Shown: piece by piece, positions 6,746 to 12,980 of the stretch
Position numbering within the stretch: position 1 is the first letter of the stretch
How the letters are laid out: each line of letters starts with the position of its first letter
NCBI GenBank assembly: GCA_049276515.1
Contig: JBASWO010000170.1
Location: 1 to 13,839, forward strand
Length of the DNA stretch: 13,839 bases
From: JAATFY01 sp049276515
GTDB lineage: Bacteria > Pseudomonadota > Alphaproteobacteria > UBA9219
Reading direction: 5' to 3'
Position numbers and translations under genes: made by a program
The notes under the pieces: model-generated
Told to the model about the DNA's origin: nothing
Seen by the model: the letters and a program-made list of their open reading frames with translations, nothing else
Database searches by the model: none

Positions 6746-6982
6746 ATGTCAGCAGCTAAAACTTTTGCTACCGCCGCTCTCGCTGGTCTTTTGAGCGCAA
6801 GCGTTATGACAGCCGGTCTTGTTACACCAAGCCCTGCTCAAGCTGGCGATGAAGCAACATCAACGTCAACAGCTAAAGAAAAGCATGCTTGCAAGGGCCT
6901 GAACTCATGCAAAGGCCAAGGCAAAGATGGCAAGAATGCTTGCAAAGGCCATGGTTCTTGTGCAACCGACGGCAGCAAGTAA
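6746..6982 (+). CDS. bufA: Bufferin-like RiPP precursor (Cys-rich, secreted)
   Basis: A 78-residue precursor. Residues 1-33 form a Sec signal peptide with a likely AQA cleavage site (SPAQA before GDE). The mature 45-residue part carries four cysteines (C49, C55, C66, C72) in two copies of a nine-residue motif, HACKGLNSC and NACKGHGSC, linked by KGQGKDGKN. CKG repeats of this kind occur in small exported proteins next to DUF692 enzymes, which for bufferins convert cysteines to thiooxazoles that bind copper. The enzyme and its partner follow 71 bases downstream. The start is the ATG at 6746: AAGGAG lies 7 bases upstream, and a longer frame from 6707 would bury the signal peptide. It differs from the EGKCG-type precursors of other DUF692 systems. 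The precursor role is well supported by context; the modified residues and the metal are inference. Confidence 0.85.
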   Translation: MSAAKTFATAALAGLLSASVMTAGLVTPSPAQAGDEATSTSTAKEKHACKGLNSCKGQGKDGKNACKGHGSCATDGSK

Positions 6983-6995
6983 TTAATATTTTTGG

Positions 6996-7026
6996 AAATG
7001 GTGGGGATTTATCCCCACCATTTTTT
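6996..7026 (+). terminator. Intercistronic terminator/attenuator between precursor and modification gene
   Basis: A 12-bp perfect stem (6996-7007 with 7012-7023) with a TTTA loop runs into a T-run (7021-7026). It sits 13 bases after the precursor stop and 27 bases before the next start codon. There is no room for a normal second promoter between them, so the enzymes are probably expressed by readthrough, in lower amounts than the precursor. The hairpin may also protect the 3' end of the precursor mRNA. Confidence 0.85.
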
Positions 7027-7053
7027 ATTGGAATATTTTAATTAGGTAAAACT

Positions 7054-8739
7054 ATGAAGGCACCTCATCTAGGTTTTGGTTTAGGCCTTCGACACAACCA
7101 CTATCCTTATATTTTTGAGCAATGGCCGGCTATTGATTGGTTTGAGATCATCTCAGAAAATTTTATGGATACCGATGGATTACCTAAACGTAATCTTGCC
7201 CGCATAGCTGAGCGTTATCCGATTGTCATGCATGGCGTTGCATTATCGATCGGCACTATTGACCCCTTAAACTCCGAGTATTTGCAAAAACTCAAGAAGC
7301 TTATCTCTTGGGTCAAGCCCGCCTGGATTTCAGACCATCTCTGTTGGACAGGTATTGCCCATCAAAATACCCATGATTTGTTGCCAGTACCATATACAGA
7401 AGAGGCTCTGAAACACGTCATTAAACGTATCAAAGAGGTTCAAGATTTTCTTGAACGCCCACTAGCGCTTGAAAATCCCTCGACCTATCTTGAATTTAAA
7501 AGCTCGGCCATGCCAGAAGCTGAATTTATTGCGCGCATGGCGGAGGGTTCAGGCTGTCAGTTGCTACTCGATGTGAATAACGTCTATGTGACTTGCTACA
7601 ATCACCGCCTCGATCCCAAAACCTATATTGATACGCTTCCACTTGATGTGGTCAGCCAAATCCATCTTTCAGGCCATACCAATAAGGGAACGCATATCAT
7701 CGATACACATGATGATCATGTTGTGGATGAGGTGTGGGCCCTCTACCAATATGTTCTCAAAAAAGCCGGGCGTATCCCAAACACAATGGTTGAATGGGAT
7801 GACCATATTCCTGAGTTTCCTGTCTTAGAAGCAGAACTCACCAAAGCCAGAAAAATGGCAGTTGCCACACAGGACGCCCCCTTACCCAATCTTTTTAAGG
7901 AACAGACGGTTTACGTCAAAAACAGCCTCACACCTCTTCAAGAAGAACAGATGCATATGCAAAAATCCATTTATCTGGGCCATGCGATGGAAAGCCTGGC
8001 AGCTGATTGGATCCGCAGCAAAGATCAGTTTGCCCCCCAAGATCAACTTAATGTCTATATTAACGCCTATCGCGCCCGCCTTTATGATGTCACAGCAGAA
8101 GATTATCCAGCTCTCAAGCATTATCTCGGTGAACAGCGCTTTGATGAGCTTTTAAATAGCTTTATTGAAAACTGCCCTTCGGATCATTTTAATATTGGAC
8201 GTTTTTCTGCAAAACTTCCTGCTTATCTAGCCAAAAAAGGCGCAAAAGATACCTTTGCTCTTGAGCTCTGTAATCTTGAGAAAGCACTTTCTCAATTAAC
8301 TGATCCCAAACAAACGACGCCACTCACAGCTGAGCATTTGGCCGGATTGACACCAGAGAGCCTTCTCAAAACTATTTTATATCCTAGAGAAGCGCTTGAG
8401 CTCTTTCATTTTGAATATCAGGTCAATCGCTACTACCAAGCTTTTCAGAACGAGCATCCTCTTTCACAAGCTGAAAAGATTTCGAGCTATCTAGCCGTTT
8501 TCCGACATGAAGATCGCGTTTGGCGCATGGATCTTGAGGCTGAGGAATTTGTTATGCTGCAAATGCTGTTCCAAGGCATGACAGTGGGTACCGCTTTAGA
8601 GCAATGGCAAAGCCAAAGCGCCTTAACTGAAGCAGAAGCCATGACCGCGCTTTCAGGGTGGTTTGCGCGCTGGATGCGTAACGGCTTGCTTGCCCATCCC
8701 GATCAAGACAATAAACACTTACCCCTTCACGCTGCATGA
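7054..8739 (+). CDS. bufBC: Fused DUF692 MNIO enzyme and DUF2063 partner (BufB-BufC fusion)
   Basis: A 561-residue, two-domain protein. Residues 1-270 are a DUF692 multinuclear non-heme iron enzyme (TIM barrel). Candidate metal ligands and active-site residues are H60 (VMHGVAL), D94-H95 (SDHLCW), H107 (HDLLP), E140 (LALENPS), D173 and N175 (LLDVNN), H204 (QIHLSGH), D217 and H219 (IDTHDD), and E247 (VEWDDH). Residues 292-545 are a DUF2063 domain: LTPLQEEQMHMQKSIY, then YPALKHYLGEQRFDELLNSF and FSAKLPAYLA. DUF2063 proteins (BufC) are thought to recognise the precursor and present it to BufB. In described bufferin operons bufB and bufC are usually separate genes; here they are one chain, joined by a linker at about 271-291. 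It should modify the cysteines of the adjacent precursor in the cytosol before export. The ATG has AGG 7 bases upstream. No catalytic residue appears lost. Confidence 0.92.
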   Translation: MKAPHLGFGLGLRHNHYPYIFEQWPAIDWFEIISENFMDTDGLPKRNLARIAERYPIVMHGVALSIGTIDPLNSEYLQKLKKLISWVKPAWISDHLCWTGIAHQNTHDLLPVPYTEEALKHVIKRIKEVQDFLERPLALENPSTYLEFKSSAMPEAEFIARMAEGSGCQLLLDVNNVYVTCYNHRLDPKTYIDTLPLDVVSQIHLSGHTNKGTHIIDTHDDHVVDEVWALYQYVLKKAGRIPNTMVEWDDHIPEFPVLEAELTKARKMAVATQDAPLPNLFKEQTVYVKNSLTPLQEEQMHMQKSIYLGHAMESLAADWIRSKDQFAPQDQLNVYINAYRARLYDVTAEDYPALKHYLGEQRFDELLNSFIENCPSDHFNIGRFSAKLPAYLAKKGAKDTFALELCNLEKALSQLTDPKQTTPLTAEHLAGLTPESLLKTILYPREALELFHFEYQVNRYYQAFQNEHPLSQAEKISSYLAVFRHEDRVWRMDLEAEEFVMLQMLFQGMTVGTALEQWQSQSALTEAEAMTALSGWFARWMRNGLLAHPDQDNKHLPLHAA

Positions 8740-8765
8740 TTGATCACACCAGGAAAGGAATATGC

Positions 8766-9212
8766 ATGTTGCTCTCTAATCTTCTCATTGTATGGCCTAA
8801 ACAAATAGCATCCCACTTTCTATGGGCAGGCCCCCTCTTCGCTCGTCTCACAGTGGGCTATGTATTCATGCTGACAGGGTGGGGGAAATTAAATAACCTT
8901 CCCTTTGTTACAGAGAAATTTGCTGAATGGGGCATACCCTTCCCCACTCTTATGACACCCTTTGTCTCAGGTGTTGAGTTTCTCGGCGGGCTCTTCTTAA
9001 TGCTGGGTTTTTTAACACGCATCAGTGGCGGCGCTTTATCGGTTGTTATGATTGTCGCCATCATCTCAGCAAAATGGGCTGATGTGGAAACACTCGAAGA
9101 CCTTATGGGTTTTGAAGAAACAGCCTACCTTGCCATTTTCTTTTGGCTCGCTGTTGTGGGTGCCGGCAAAGCCTCGCTTGATTATCTCATTGAGCGGCGA
9201 TTGAAAGCCTAG
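8766..9212 (+). CDS. bufD: DoxX family membrane protein of the bufferin operon
   Basis: A 148-residue DoxX protein: RLTVGYVFMLTGWGKL (27-42), FAEWGIPFP (52-60), VEFLGGLFLMLGFLTR (70-85), with about four transmembrane segments (21-38, 66-83, 87-101, 119-134). DoxX proteins are inner-membrane proteins linked to redox or quinone-dependent steps, and one often closes bufferin-type operons (BufD). Its exact role there is not established. The start is the ATG at 8766: AAGGA lies 7 bases before it, whereas the upstream in-frame ATG at 8736 overlaps the bufBC stop (ATGA) and has no ribosome site. That overlap would favour coupling, so the longer start (158 residues) cannot be fully excluded. It is the last gene of the operon before the tRNA scar. 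Confidence 0.85.
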   Translation: MLLSNLLIVWPKQIASHFLWAGPLFARLTVGYVFMLTGWGKLNNLPFVTEKFAEWGIPFPTLMTPFVSGVEFLGGLFLMLGFLTRISGGALSVVMIVAIISAKWADVETLEDLMGFEETAYLAIFFWLAVVGAGKASLDYLIERRLKA

Positions 9213-9251
9213 CCGCTCTACTGATATCAAGTCATGAGCATTAAGGATGTT

Positions 9252-9291
9252 TTTCAATGGACTACGCTTCCATTGAAATAGTCCAACGTAG
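9252..9291. repeat. Hairpin with overlapping alternative pairings
   Basis: TTTCAATGGA (9252-9261) and TCCATTGAAA (9269-9278) form a 10-bp stem with a 7-base loop. The loop contains CTACG (9262-9266), which is complementary to CGTAG at 9287-9291. GGACTA (9259-9264) can instead pair with TAGTCC (9279-9284). The hairpin lies 40 bases after the DoxX gene and 28 bases beyond the CCA end of the tRNA half. It lacks a U-run on either strand, so it is not a standard terminator. It could be an mRNA 3' end or a protein-binding site at the attachment region. Confidence 0.5.
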
Positions 9292-9305
9292 CTAGTTGTT
9301 GATAA

Positions 9306-9350
9306 TGGTCGGGACGACAAGATTTGAACTTGCGACCCCCAGTCCCCAAG
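9306..9350 (-). tRNA. 3' half of tRNA-Pro(UGG), attachment-site scar
   Basis: Read on the minus strand, these 45 bases match tRNA positions 32-76 exactly: anticodon loop CTTGGGG (anticodon UGG at 9348-9346), 3' anticodon stem ACTGG, 5-base variable loop GGGTC, T-stem GCAAG/CTTGT closing TTCAAAT, acceptor strand CGTCCCG, discriminator A and encoded CCA (9308-9306). The bases before it (CTCGG) do not pair with ACTGG, and no D-arm or 5' acceptor sequence (expected CGGGACG) is found upstream. So similarity begins at the anticodon loop, where tyrosine integrases commonly cross over in tRNA genes. An element inserted here would rebuild the intact tRNA at its far end and leave this half behind. It cannot make a functional tRNA by itself. 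Confidence 0.85.
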
Positions 9351-9364
9351 CCGAGCCTTATTTT

Positions 9365-9404
9365 ATTGATATCAATGAAATTTTTCAAAAAATTTCATTT
9401 TTTT
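9365..9404. repeat. AT-rich palindromes beside the tRNA half
   Basis: ATTGATATCAAT (9365-9376) is a perfect 12-base palindrome. It abuts a 12-bp inverted repeat (9374-9385 with 9388-9399, two-base CA spacer) built of A-tracts and T-tracts, followed on the plus strand by a T-run. An AT-rich block directly next to the putative crossover site suits integrase or excisionase binding. It might also act as a weak terminator. Confidence 0.4.
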
Positions 9405-9443
9405 ATCCAATGTTTTCCAGGGTTTTCTGAACTGGTGCCCAAC

Positions 9444-9788
9444 TTAATTTGGATCGGGCTTAGCATTACTTAGGATTGAAGATTTAGCTAGGGGTAAAGT
9501 TGCTTCACATTTTTCTGCACTCAAAAGCACTGGGTTCCCACGAGCATTGGTTTCAGTTTTAAGACTATAGAAATCCCCCACTTCTTCGTTCTTAAAATTT
9601 ATGCTCCCGCCCTTCGGGCCATAATCATGGTTTTGGAAAACAGAAAGCCAATATTTTTCACCAGTGGATGCTGTGAAATAAAGTATAAGGTTGCTGGCTT
9701 TCCCCCATTTCTTTCCATCCAATTGACCAGTCCATTCGCCTTCAGGACATCCAAATTTATAGTTTGATGTATCTATCTCTGTTGACAT
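9444..9788 (-). CDS. Hypothetical 114-residue protein at the island edge
   Basis: I do not recognise this protein. It has no signal peptide or membrane segment. It is rich in aromatic and Gly residues with alternating strands (FGCPEGEWTGQLDGKKWG, then NLILYFTASTGEKYWLSVFQ), suggesting a small all-beta fold. It has two cysteines (C14, C94). The C-terminal 20 residues (LAKSSILSNAKPDPN) look unstructured. The start is secure, with GAGGAG 7 bases before the ATG. It is the last gene before the tRNA half, 99 bases downstream of the DUF2846-like gene, and so the terminal cargo gene of the proposed element. The strong ribosome site and intact frame argue that it is real despite its small size. Confidence 0.65.
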   Translation of the reverse strand: MSTEIDTSNYKFGCPEGEWTGQLDGKKWGKASNLILYFTASTGEKYWLSVFQNHDYGPKGGSINFKNEEVGDFYSLKTETNARGNPVLLSAEKCEATLPLAKSSILSNAKPDPN

Positions 9789-9887
9789 AAAAGCTCTCCT
9801 CTAATGATTAAAATCCCAATTTTTATTGAACGTTTTATTTTGTCCTTCTGTAATACCATGCGGAGCAACGCTATTTTCGCGAAACAT

Positions 9888-10352
9888 CTATAAACAATCC
9901 TGCCCCATTTCCTTCATACCTTCCTCAGCAACATTTTTGCTGACAATTTCGAGCTTAACTGGGCCTGCATCATTCTCGATTGCATCACCAATTACGCCGA
10001 AAAGCATAGCCCCAGTTACTCCAGTTTGTTCCATCCGCACATAAACAACCTCTTTTGACCTCAGATTTAGTGTAAGTTTTGCTGTACCTACACGACCAAA
10101 TGCAGAGGAAGTAATGATGTTTTCGCCTGGCTGCGCTGCATAAATCATGAAACTCGAATTATGAAGGTCACAGACTTGTTGACCATTAATCTCTACCCAA
10201 TAAGAAGCACCAAAACCCACTGTATGATTTGTTCGATAAATGACTATTTGCGGCTTATCAGAAGAACGCAATTGAAAGGAAGGTCCTGTAGCTGCGCAAG
10301 CGGTTAAGACCGCTGATCCAACTGCTAATAACAAAATTTTACGAATATCCAT
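9888..10352 (-). CDS. DUF2846-like lipoprotein
   Basis: A 154-residue lipoprotein: MDIRKILLL core and lipobox LTAC with Cys19. The mature part follows the DUF2846 pattern: a strand IVIYRTNHTVGFGASYWVEI, then INGQQVCDL, then SSFMIYAAQPGENIITSS, the last being the PG turn typical of the family. About residues 120-135 (GAMLFGVIGDAIENDAG) form a glycine-rich hydrophobic stretch, as many members have. DUF2846 proteins are small envelope lipoproteins of unknown function. The gene begins 40 bases after the stop of the 429-residue gene and probably shares its transcript. The ribosome site is weak (GGAGAG sits 11 bases from the ATG), so it may depend on translation from upstream. Confidence 0.75.
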   Translation of the reverse strand: MDIRKILLLAVGSAVLTACAATGPSFQLRSSDKPQIVIYRTNHTVGFGASYWVEINGQQVCDLHNSSFMIYAAQPGENIITSSAFGRVGTAKLTLNLRSKEVVYVRMEQTGVTGAMLFGVIGDAIENDAGPVKLEIVSKNVAEEGMKEMGQDCL

Positions 10353-10392
10353 GAATTGTCCAACTCTCCGTTACTGAACCTCAAATATCTGT

Positions 10393-11682
10393 TTACAAAT
10401 AAACCACATAAGGCAAACACCAGTTCACTTCTGAACCTATTTTTTTACGCAGTTCCTCACTTAACCCCTGTGTGGGAACATTAAGTTTGAAACGCTTTAA
10501 AGTATCAACTTCTGGATACTCAATGAGCCTAGGGTCAAGGTTTATATTCTTCCCTAAAACGGAACCGATACGTTGGTTAAGTAAGTTGCGAACATAAGTT
10601 GGGAAAATATGTTCACTTGGGTGGCCGCTTCTAATGACTGTGCCCGCCGGCAGAGGCTTGTCCAACGTTTCCGTATAGAGTGCTTCATCATAATCTGGCG
10701 GAGGCTGCAGAGAGCCAAAAATCTTAAAACATACAAGGTCGCGATATTTGTACGACAAGAATGGCTGATCTTCGCCTTTATTCCATAGAACGAGACCATA
10801 GCCATTCTCGAGCAAGTATTGCAGTGAAGGTAGCCGAGCTTTTTCAGTTGCTTGTGCGCCTGATGATGGCGGTGAAGATTGAGATGTTTCTCCCTCTGCT
10901 TCACTATCTATATAGATGGGATGATAGAGAAACCCACCCGGCCCCGTAATAGCACCCATCGATGGGACTGCAGTATTTTCTTCGTCGGCTAGCCATTGCA
11001 GAAAATTAAGAGCTTGCCCAACCTCTACCTGGCTGGAAAACACAGGCCTTGCTGTCGATGGTTTAGGAACCGAAGGTGGCGCTGTATGTAATTTTGGAGC
11101 CAACATAACGTAGGCAATATTTGAAGGTGTTAGTGGTCGCTCCGTAGACAGGCTGAGGGCCGTCAATGCCTTAAAAATGGACACTCTTTTGCCCGCGGCA
11201 TTCGTTAGTTTTCCCAACACAATTTGATGACCAACAGGAACCGAGGCATCACAGATTAATTGCGGAACAAAGGAGAGGCTGTAATGAGCTTGTATTTGCT
11301 CAGGGGTTTTACCGACTAGGAATTTACGCTCAACAAGAAATCCACCATCTCGCAGAACTATTACTCCATCATAAATACGAACAAGGTCTGTGCTTTCCTT
11401 ATCGGTTGTGTACGTCATAAGAGCTGTAATATTGGCTGTGTGCTCTTTTGAGGGAATGGAATGTCCACCAGCAGGCACCATCCCTTGCTGTTGATGTGAG
11501 TGCAACGGAGCTTGTTTAGCTTCAGCTACAGGCTGTGTTTGTGGTGCGCTGTTTTTTACGGGAGGTATCGGTACTGGTTGCGACTGGCTAATAGCAGAAT
11601 TTTCAACCGACGATGGAGGCTGTGGCTTGCCCTGTCCGGTAGCTGGTTCATTCAGAACTGCATATTTGCTGTAGGGCATCAT
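10393..11682 (-). CDS. Hypothetical two-domain protein with Pro/Gln-rich N-terminus
   Basis: A 429-residue cytoplasmic-type protein with no signal peptide or membrane segment. Residues 15-80 are low-complexity (Pro, Gln, Ser, His) and probably disordered. Residues about 100-205 are an alpha/beta region containing VRIYDG, GGFLVERKFLVG and LSFVPQLICDASVPVGHQIVLG; the last resembles the L-P-x-P-T-x-V-x-D-x-x-V-P-x-G-T segment seen in polymorphic-toxin ADP-ribosyltransferase-like domains, and a related segment occurs in the Gln-rich protein upstream. After another Pro-rich linker, residues 285-405 form a second domain: LENGYGLVLWNKGEDQPFLS, RDLVCFKIFGS, and GHPSEHIFPTYVRNLLNQRI before NLDPRL. I recall similar PSE-x-x-P-x-x-x-R patterns in uncharacterised proteobacterial proteins but cannot name the family. 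GGAGGGGGGAT directly precedes the ATG at 11682. No catalytic set can be claimed. Confidence 0.7.
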   Translation of the reverse strand: MMPYSKYAVLNEPATGQGKPQPPSSVENSAISQSQPVPIPPVKNSAPQTQPVAEAKQAPLHSHQQQGMVPAGGHSIPSKEHTANITALMTYTTDKESTDLVRIYDGVIVLRDGGFLVERKFLVGKTPEQIQAHYSLSFVPQLICDASVPVGHQIVLGKLTNAAGKRVSIFKALTALSLSTERPLTPSNIAYVMLAPKLHTAPPSVPKPSTARPVFSSQVEVGQALNFLQWLADEENTAVPSMGAITGPGGFLYHPIYIDSEAEGETSQSSPPSSGAQATEKARLPSLQYLLENGYGLVLWNKGEDQPFLSYKYRDLVCFKIFGSLQPPPDYDEALYTETLDKPLPAGTVIRSGHPSEHIFPTYVRNLLNQRIGSVLGKNINLDPRLIEYPEVDTLKRFKLNVPTQGLSEELRKKIGSEVNWCLPYVVYL

Positions 11683-11708
11683 ATCCCCCCTCCATATTCA
11701 TGGTCTAT

Positions 11709-12215
11709 TTATGCTTTAGGCTCCGGTGCTCTTAATACAGACCGCTCTGGAGGATCGAATGGCAAAGCCATAAGATACGGCTTCCCCTCTGCAAAGATGT
11801 GATCACGAATTGGCTCCTCACTTACCGCTGTCCGAGGTATTATTTGACCTGTTGCAACATCAAAAATCTTTGAAATACGCTCATCTGAAGATATAGCAAA
11901 AATTTTAGGATCAGTGACATCGAAAAAATAAAGCTCCGCATAACAATTGGGGGCATTTTTTTCAGCCCCAGTATTTAGACTTCCAGCCTTCCAGAGGACT
12001 TTACCCTTCAGATCTAAAGCCCAAAGGTTAGACCCAGCATAATCAGGTTGCTGCTCAATAGGATATGGATGAAGAATGACAAAAAGATGCTCATTTAATC
12101 GCGCCAATTGACAGATCGGCGTCGGAAATTTGGCGATTTCTTTCCCTCCGTGAGAAAGCACATTACCCATTACGATAAAGTCATCTAACCGAGTTTGCGG
12201 GAGTTGCTGAACCAT
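11709..12215 (-). CDS. Small beta-propeller-like hypothetical protein
   Basis: A 168-residue soluble protein with no signal peptide. It contains two blade-like motifs: NLWALDLKGKVLWKAG (63-78), of the kind seen in PQQ/quinoprotein-like repeats, and IFAISSDERISKIFDVATGQII (105-126), of the WD/PQQ type. At 168 residues it is far too short for a complete propeller, so it is either a half-propeller or an unrelated beta sandwich. The first 31 bases overlap the end of the Gln-rich gene in another frame, and GAAAGGG lies 7 bases before the ATG inside that gene, so translation is probably coupled. The tight coupling suggests that the two products work together. An immunity-type partner role is conceivable, but nothing in the sequence proves it. 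Confidence 0.7.
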   Translation of the reverse strand: MVQQLPQTRLDDFIVMGNVLSHGGKEIAKFPTPICQLARLNEHLFVILHPYPIEQQPDYAGSNLWALDLKGKVLWKAGSLNTGAEKNAPNCYAELYFFDVTDPKIFAISSDERISKIFDVATGQIIPRTAVSEEPIRDHIFAEGKPYLMALPFDPPERSVLRAPEPKA

Positions 12216-12970
12216 GCTGATACCCTTTCAAATAGTTTGTATTGTCTAACTTCTCCTGAAATTGGGCGACTTGCCTCTACAAAAGTTCCTATAGGCAAAC
12301 TCACATCAACTATATGTGTAGGCAAAGGATTGTCCTTGGGCAAAGAAAGCATCCTTTGCCCCTCACTACCTGTAATGTCTCCATATTTTACATCTTGGGC
12401 ATTCGTTGCATAAGCGCCGACTACATTGCCATGGTGCAACCTAGCCATATCTGTTGGGTGTGGATCAGGCTGATGAGTAGTCGGCATATCTGTACGATAT
12501 ACAATTACCGGCGCATCTTCATGATAAGTTAAAGTGGTACCCACTTCTTGTGCAGCATTCTGTTGCGCCGCCCAATCGCGTCCCATAAGCGTTGCATCAG
12601 AATGAATATTTCCCGCCGAGGCACCAGACAACTCAGGATGAGATTGGTGTCCATGTAAATTAGCTGCCGACGCTGTCAACCTAAATAACTCCTGGACATA
12701 CCCATCACGGGTTTGTTGTTCATCATATCGCCGTTGTGCCTCTCTTTGCTGTTCGGCATTCATATTTGCTTGACGCTCTTGTGCTTCACGCTGCAGTTGC
12801 ATGTCTTTTTGCATTTGAATTTCGCGCGCGACCTGCATCATAGTTTGTTCTGCATAAGCCGTGCGTTCGGCTAACTGACGTTGCTGTATCTCTTGCTGGC
12901 TCTGCATGTAGGCAGTGCTATCGACTTGTCCGTCGCGGCTCGAAAAGCCTAGTGGTGAAAATCGATACAT
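12185..12970 (-). CDS. Gln-rich coiled-coil protein with possible ART-like C-terminus
   Basis: A 261-residue protein. Residues 22-95 are a long, Gln/Glu/Arg-rich helix with almost no prolines (QSQQEIQQRQLAERTAYAEQ), a likely coiled coil. Residues 150-240 form a compact domain: APVIVYRTD with R159, GAYATN (185-190), and LPTHIVDVSLPIGTFV (216-231). That order, a strand with YR, then GxYxT, then a terminal L-P-T-H-x-V-D-x-x-x-P-x-G-T, is reminiscent of ADP-ribosyltransferase-like polymorphic toxin domains. I cannot identify the catalytic glutamate, so activity is uncertain. The start is the ATG at 12970, because AAGGA lies 7 bases upstream; the ATG at 12988 overlaps the preceding gene and has no ribosome site. 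It lies 10 bases after the preceding stop and overlaps the next gene by 31 bases. Confidence 0.68.
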   Translation of the reverse strand: MYRFSPLGFSSRDGQVDSTAYMQSQQEIQQRQLAERTAYAEQTMMQVAREIQMQKDMQLQREAQERQANMNAEQQREAQRRYDEQQTRDGYVQELFRLTASAANLHGHQSHPELSGASAGNIHSDATLMGRDWAAQQNAAQEVGTTLTYHEDAPVIVYRTDMPTTHQPDPHPTDMARLHHGNVVGAYATNAQDVKYGDITGSEGQRMLSLPKDNPLPTHIVDVSLPIGTFVEASRPISGEVRQYKLFERVSAWFSNSRKLG

Positions 12971-12980
12971 GCTTCGATCC

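Noticed and set aside
8736..8765. Upstream ATG for the DoxX gene overlapping the bufBC stop
   Set aside because: It lacks a ribosome site and adds a polar MIDHTRKGIC stretch, while AAGGA is well placed for the ATG at 8766. Translational coupling keeps it possible but less likely.
9066..9320. 84-codon minus-strand frame overlapping the DoxX gene end and the tRNA half
   Set aside because: It runs antisense through a clear coding region and into the tRNA sequence, has no ribosome site, and its product resembles nothing.
9875..9884. Palindrome TTTCGCGAAA after the DUF2846-like gene, considered as a terminator
   Set aside because: It has no loop and no T-run in the direction of transcription, so it cannot act as an intrinsic terminator; it may be a chance palindrome.
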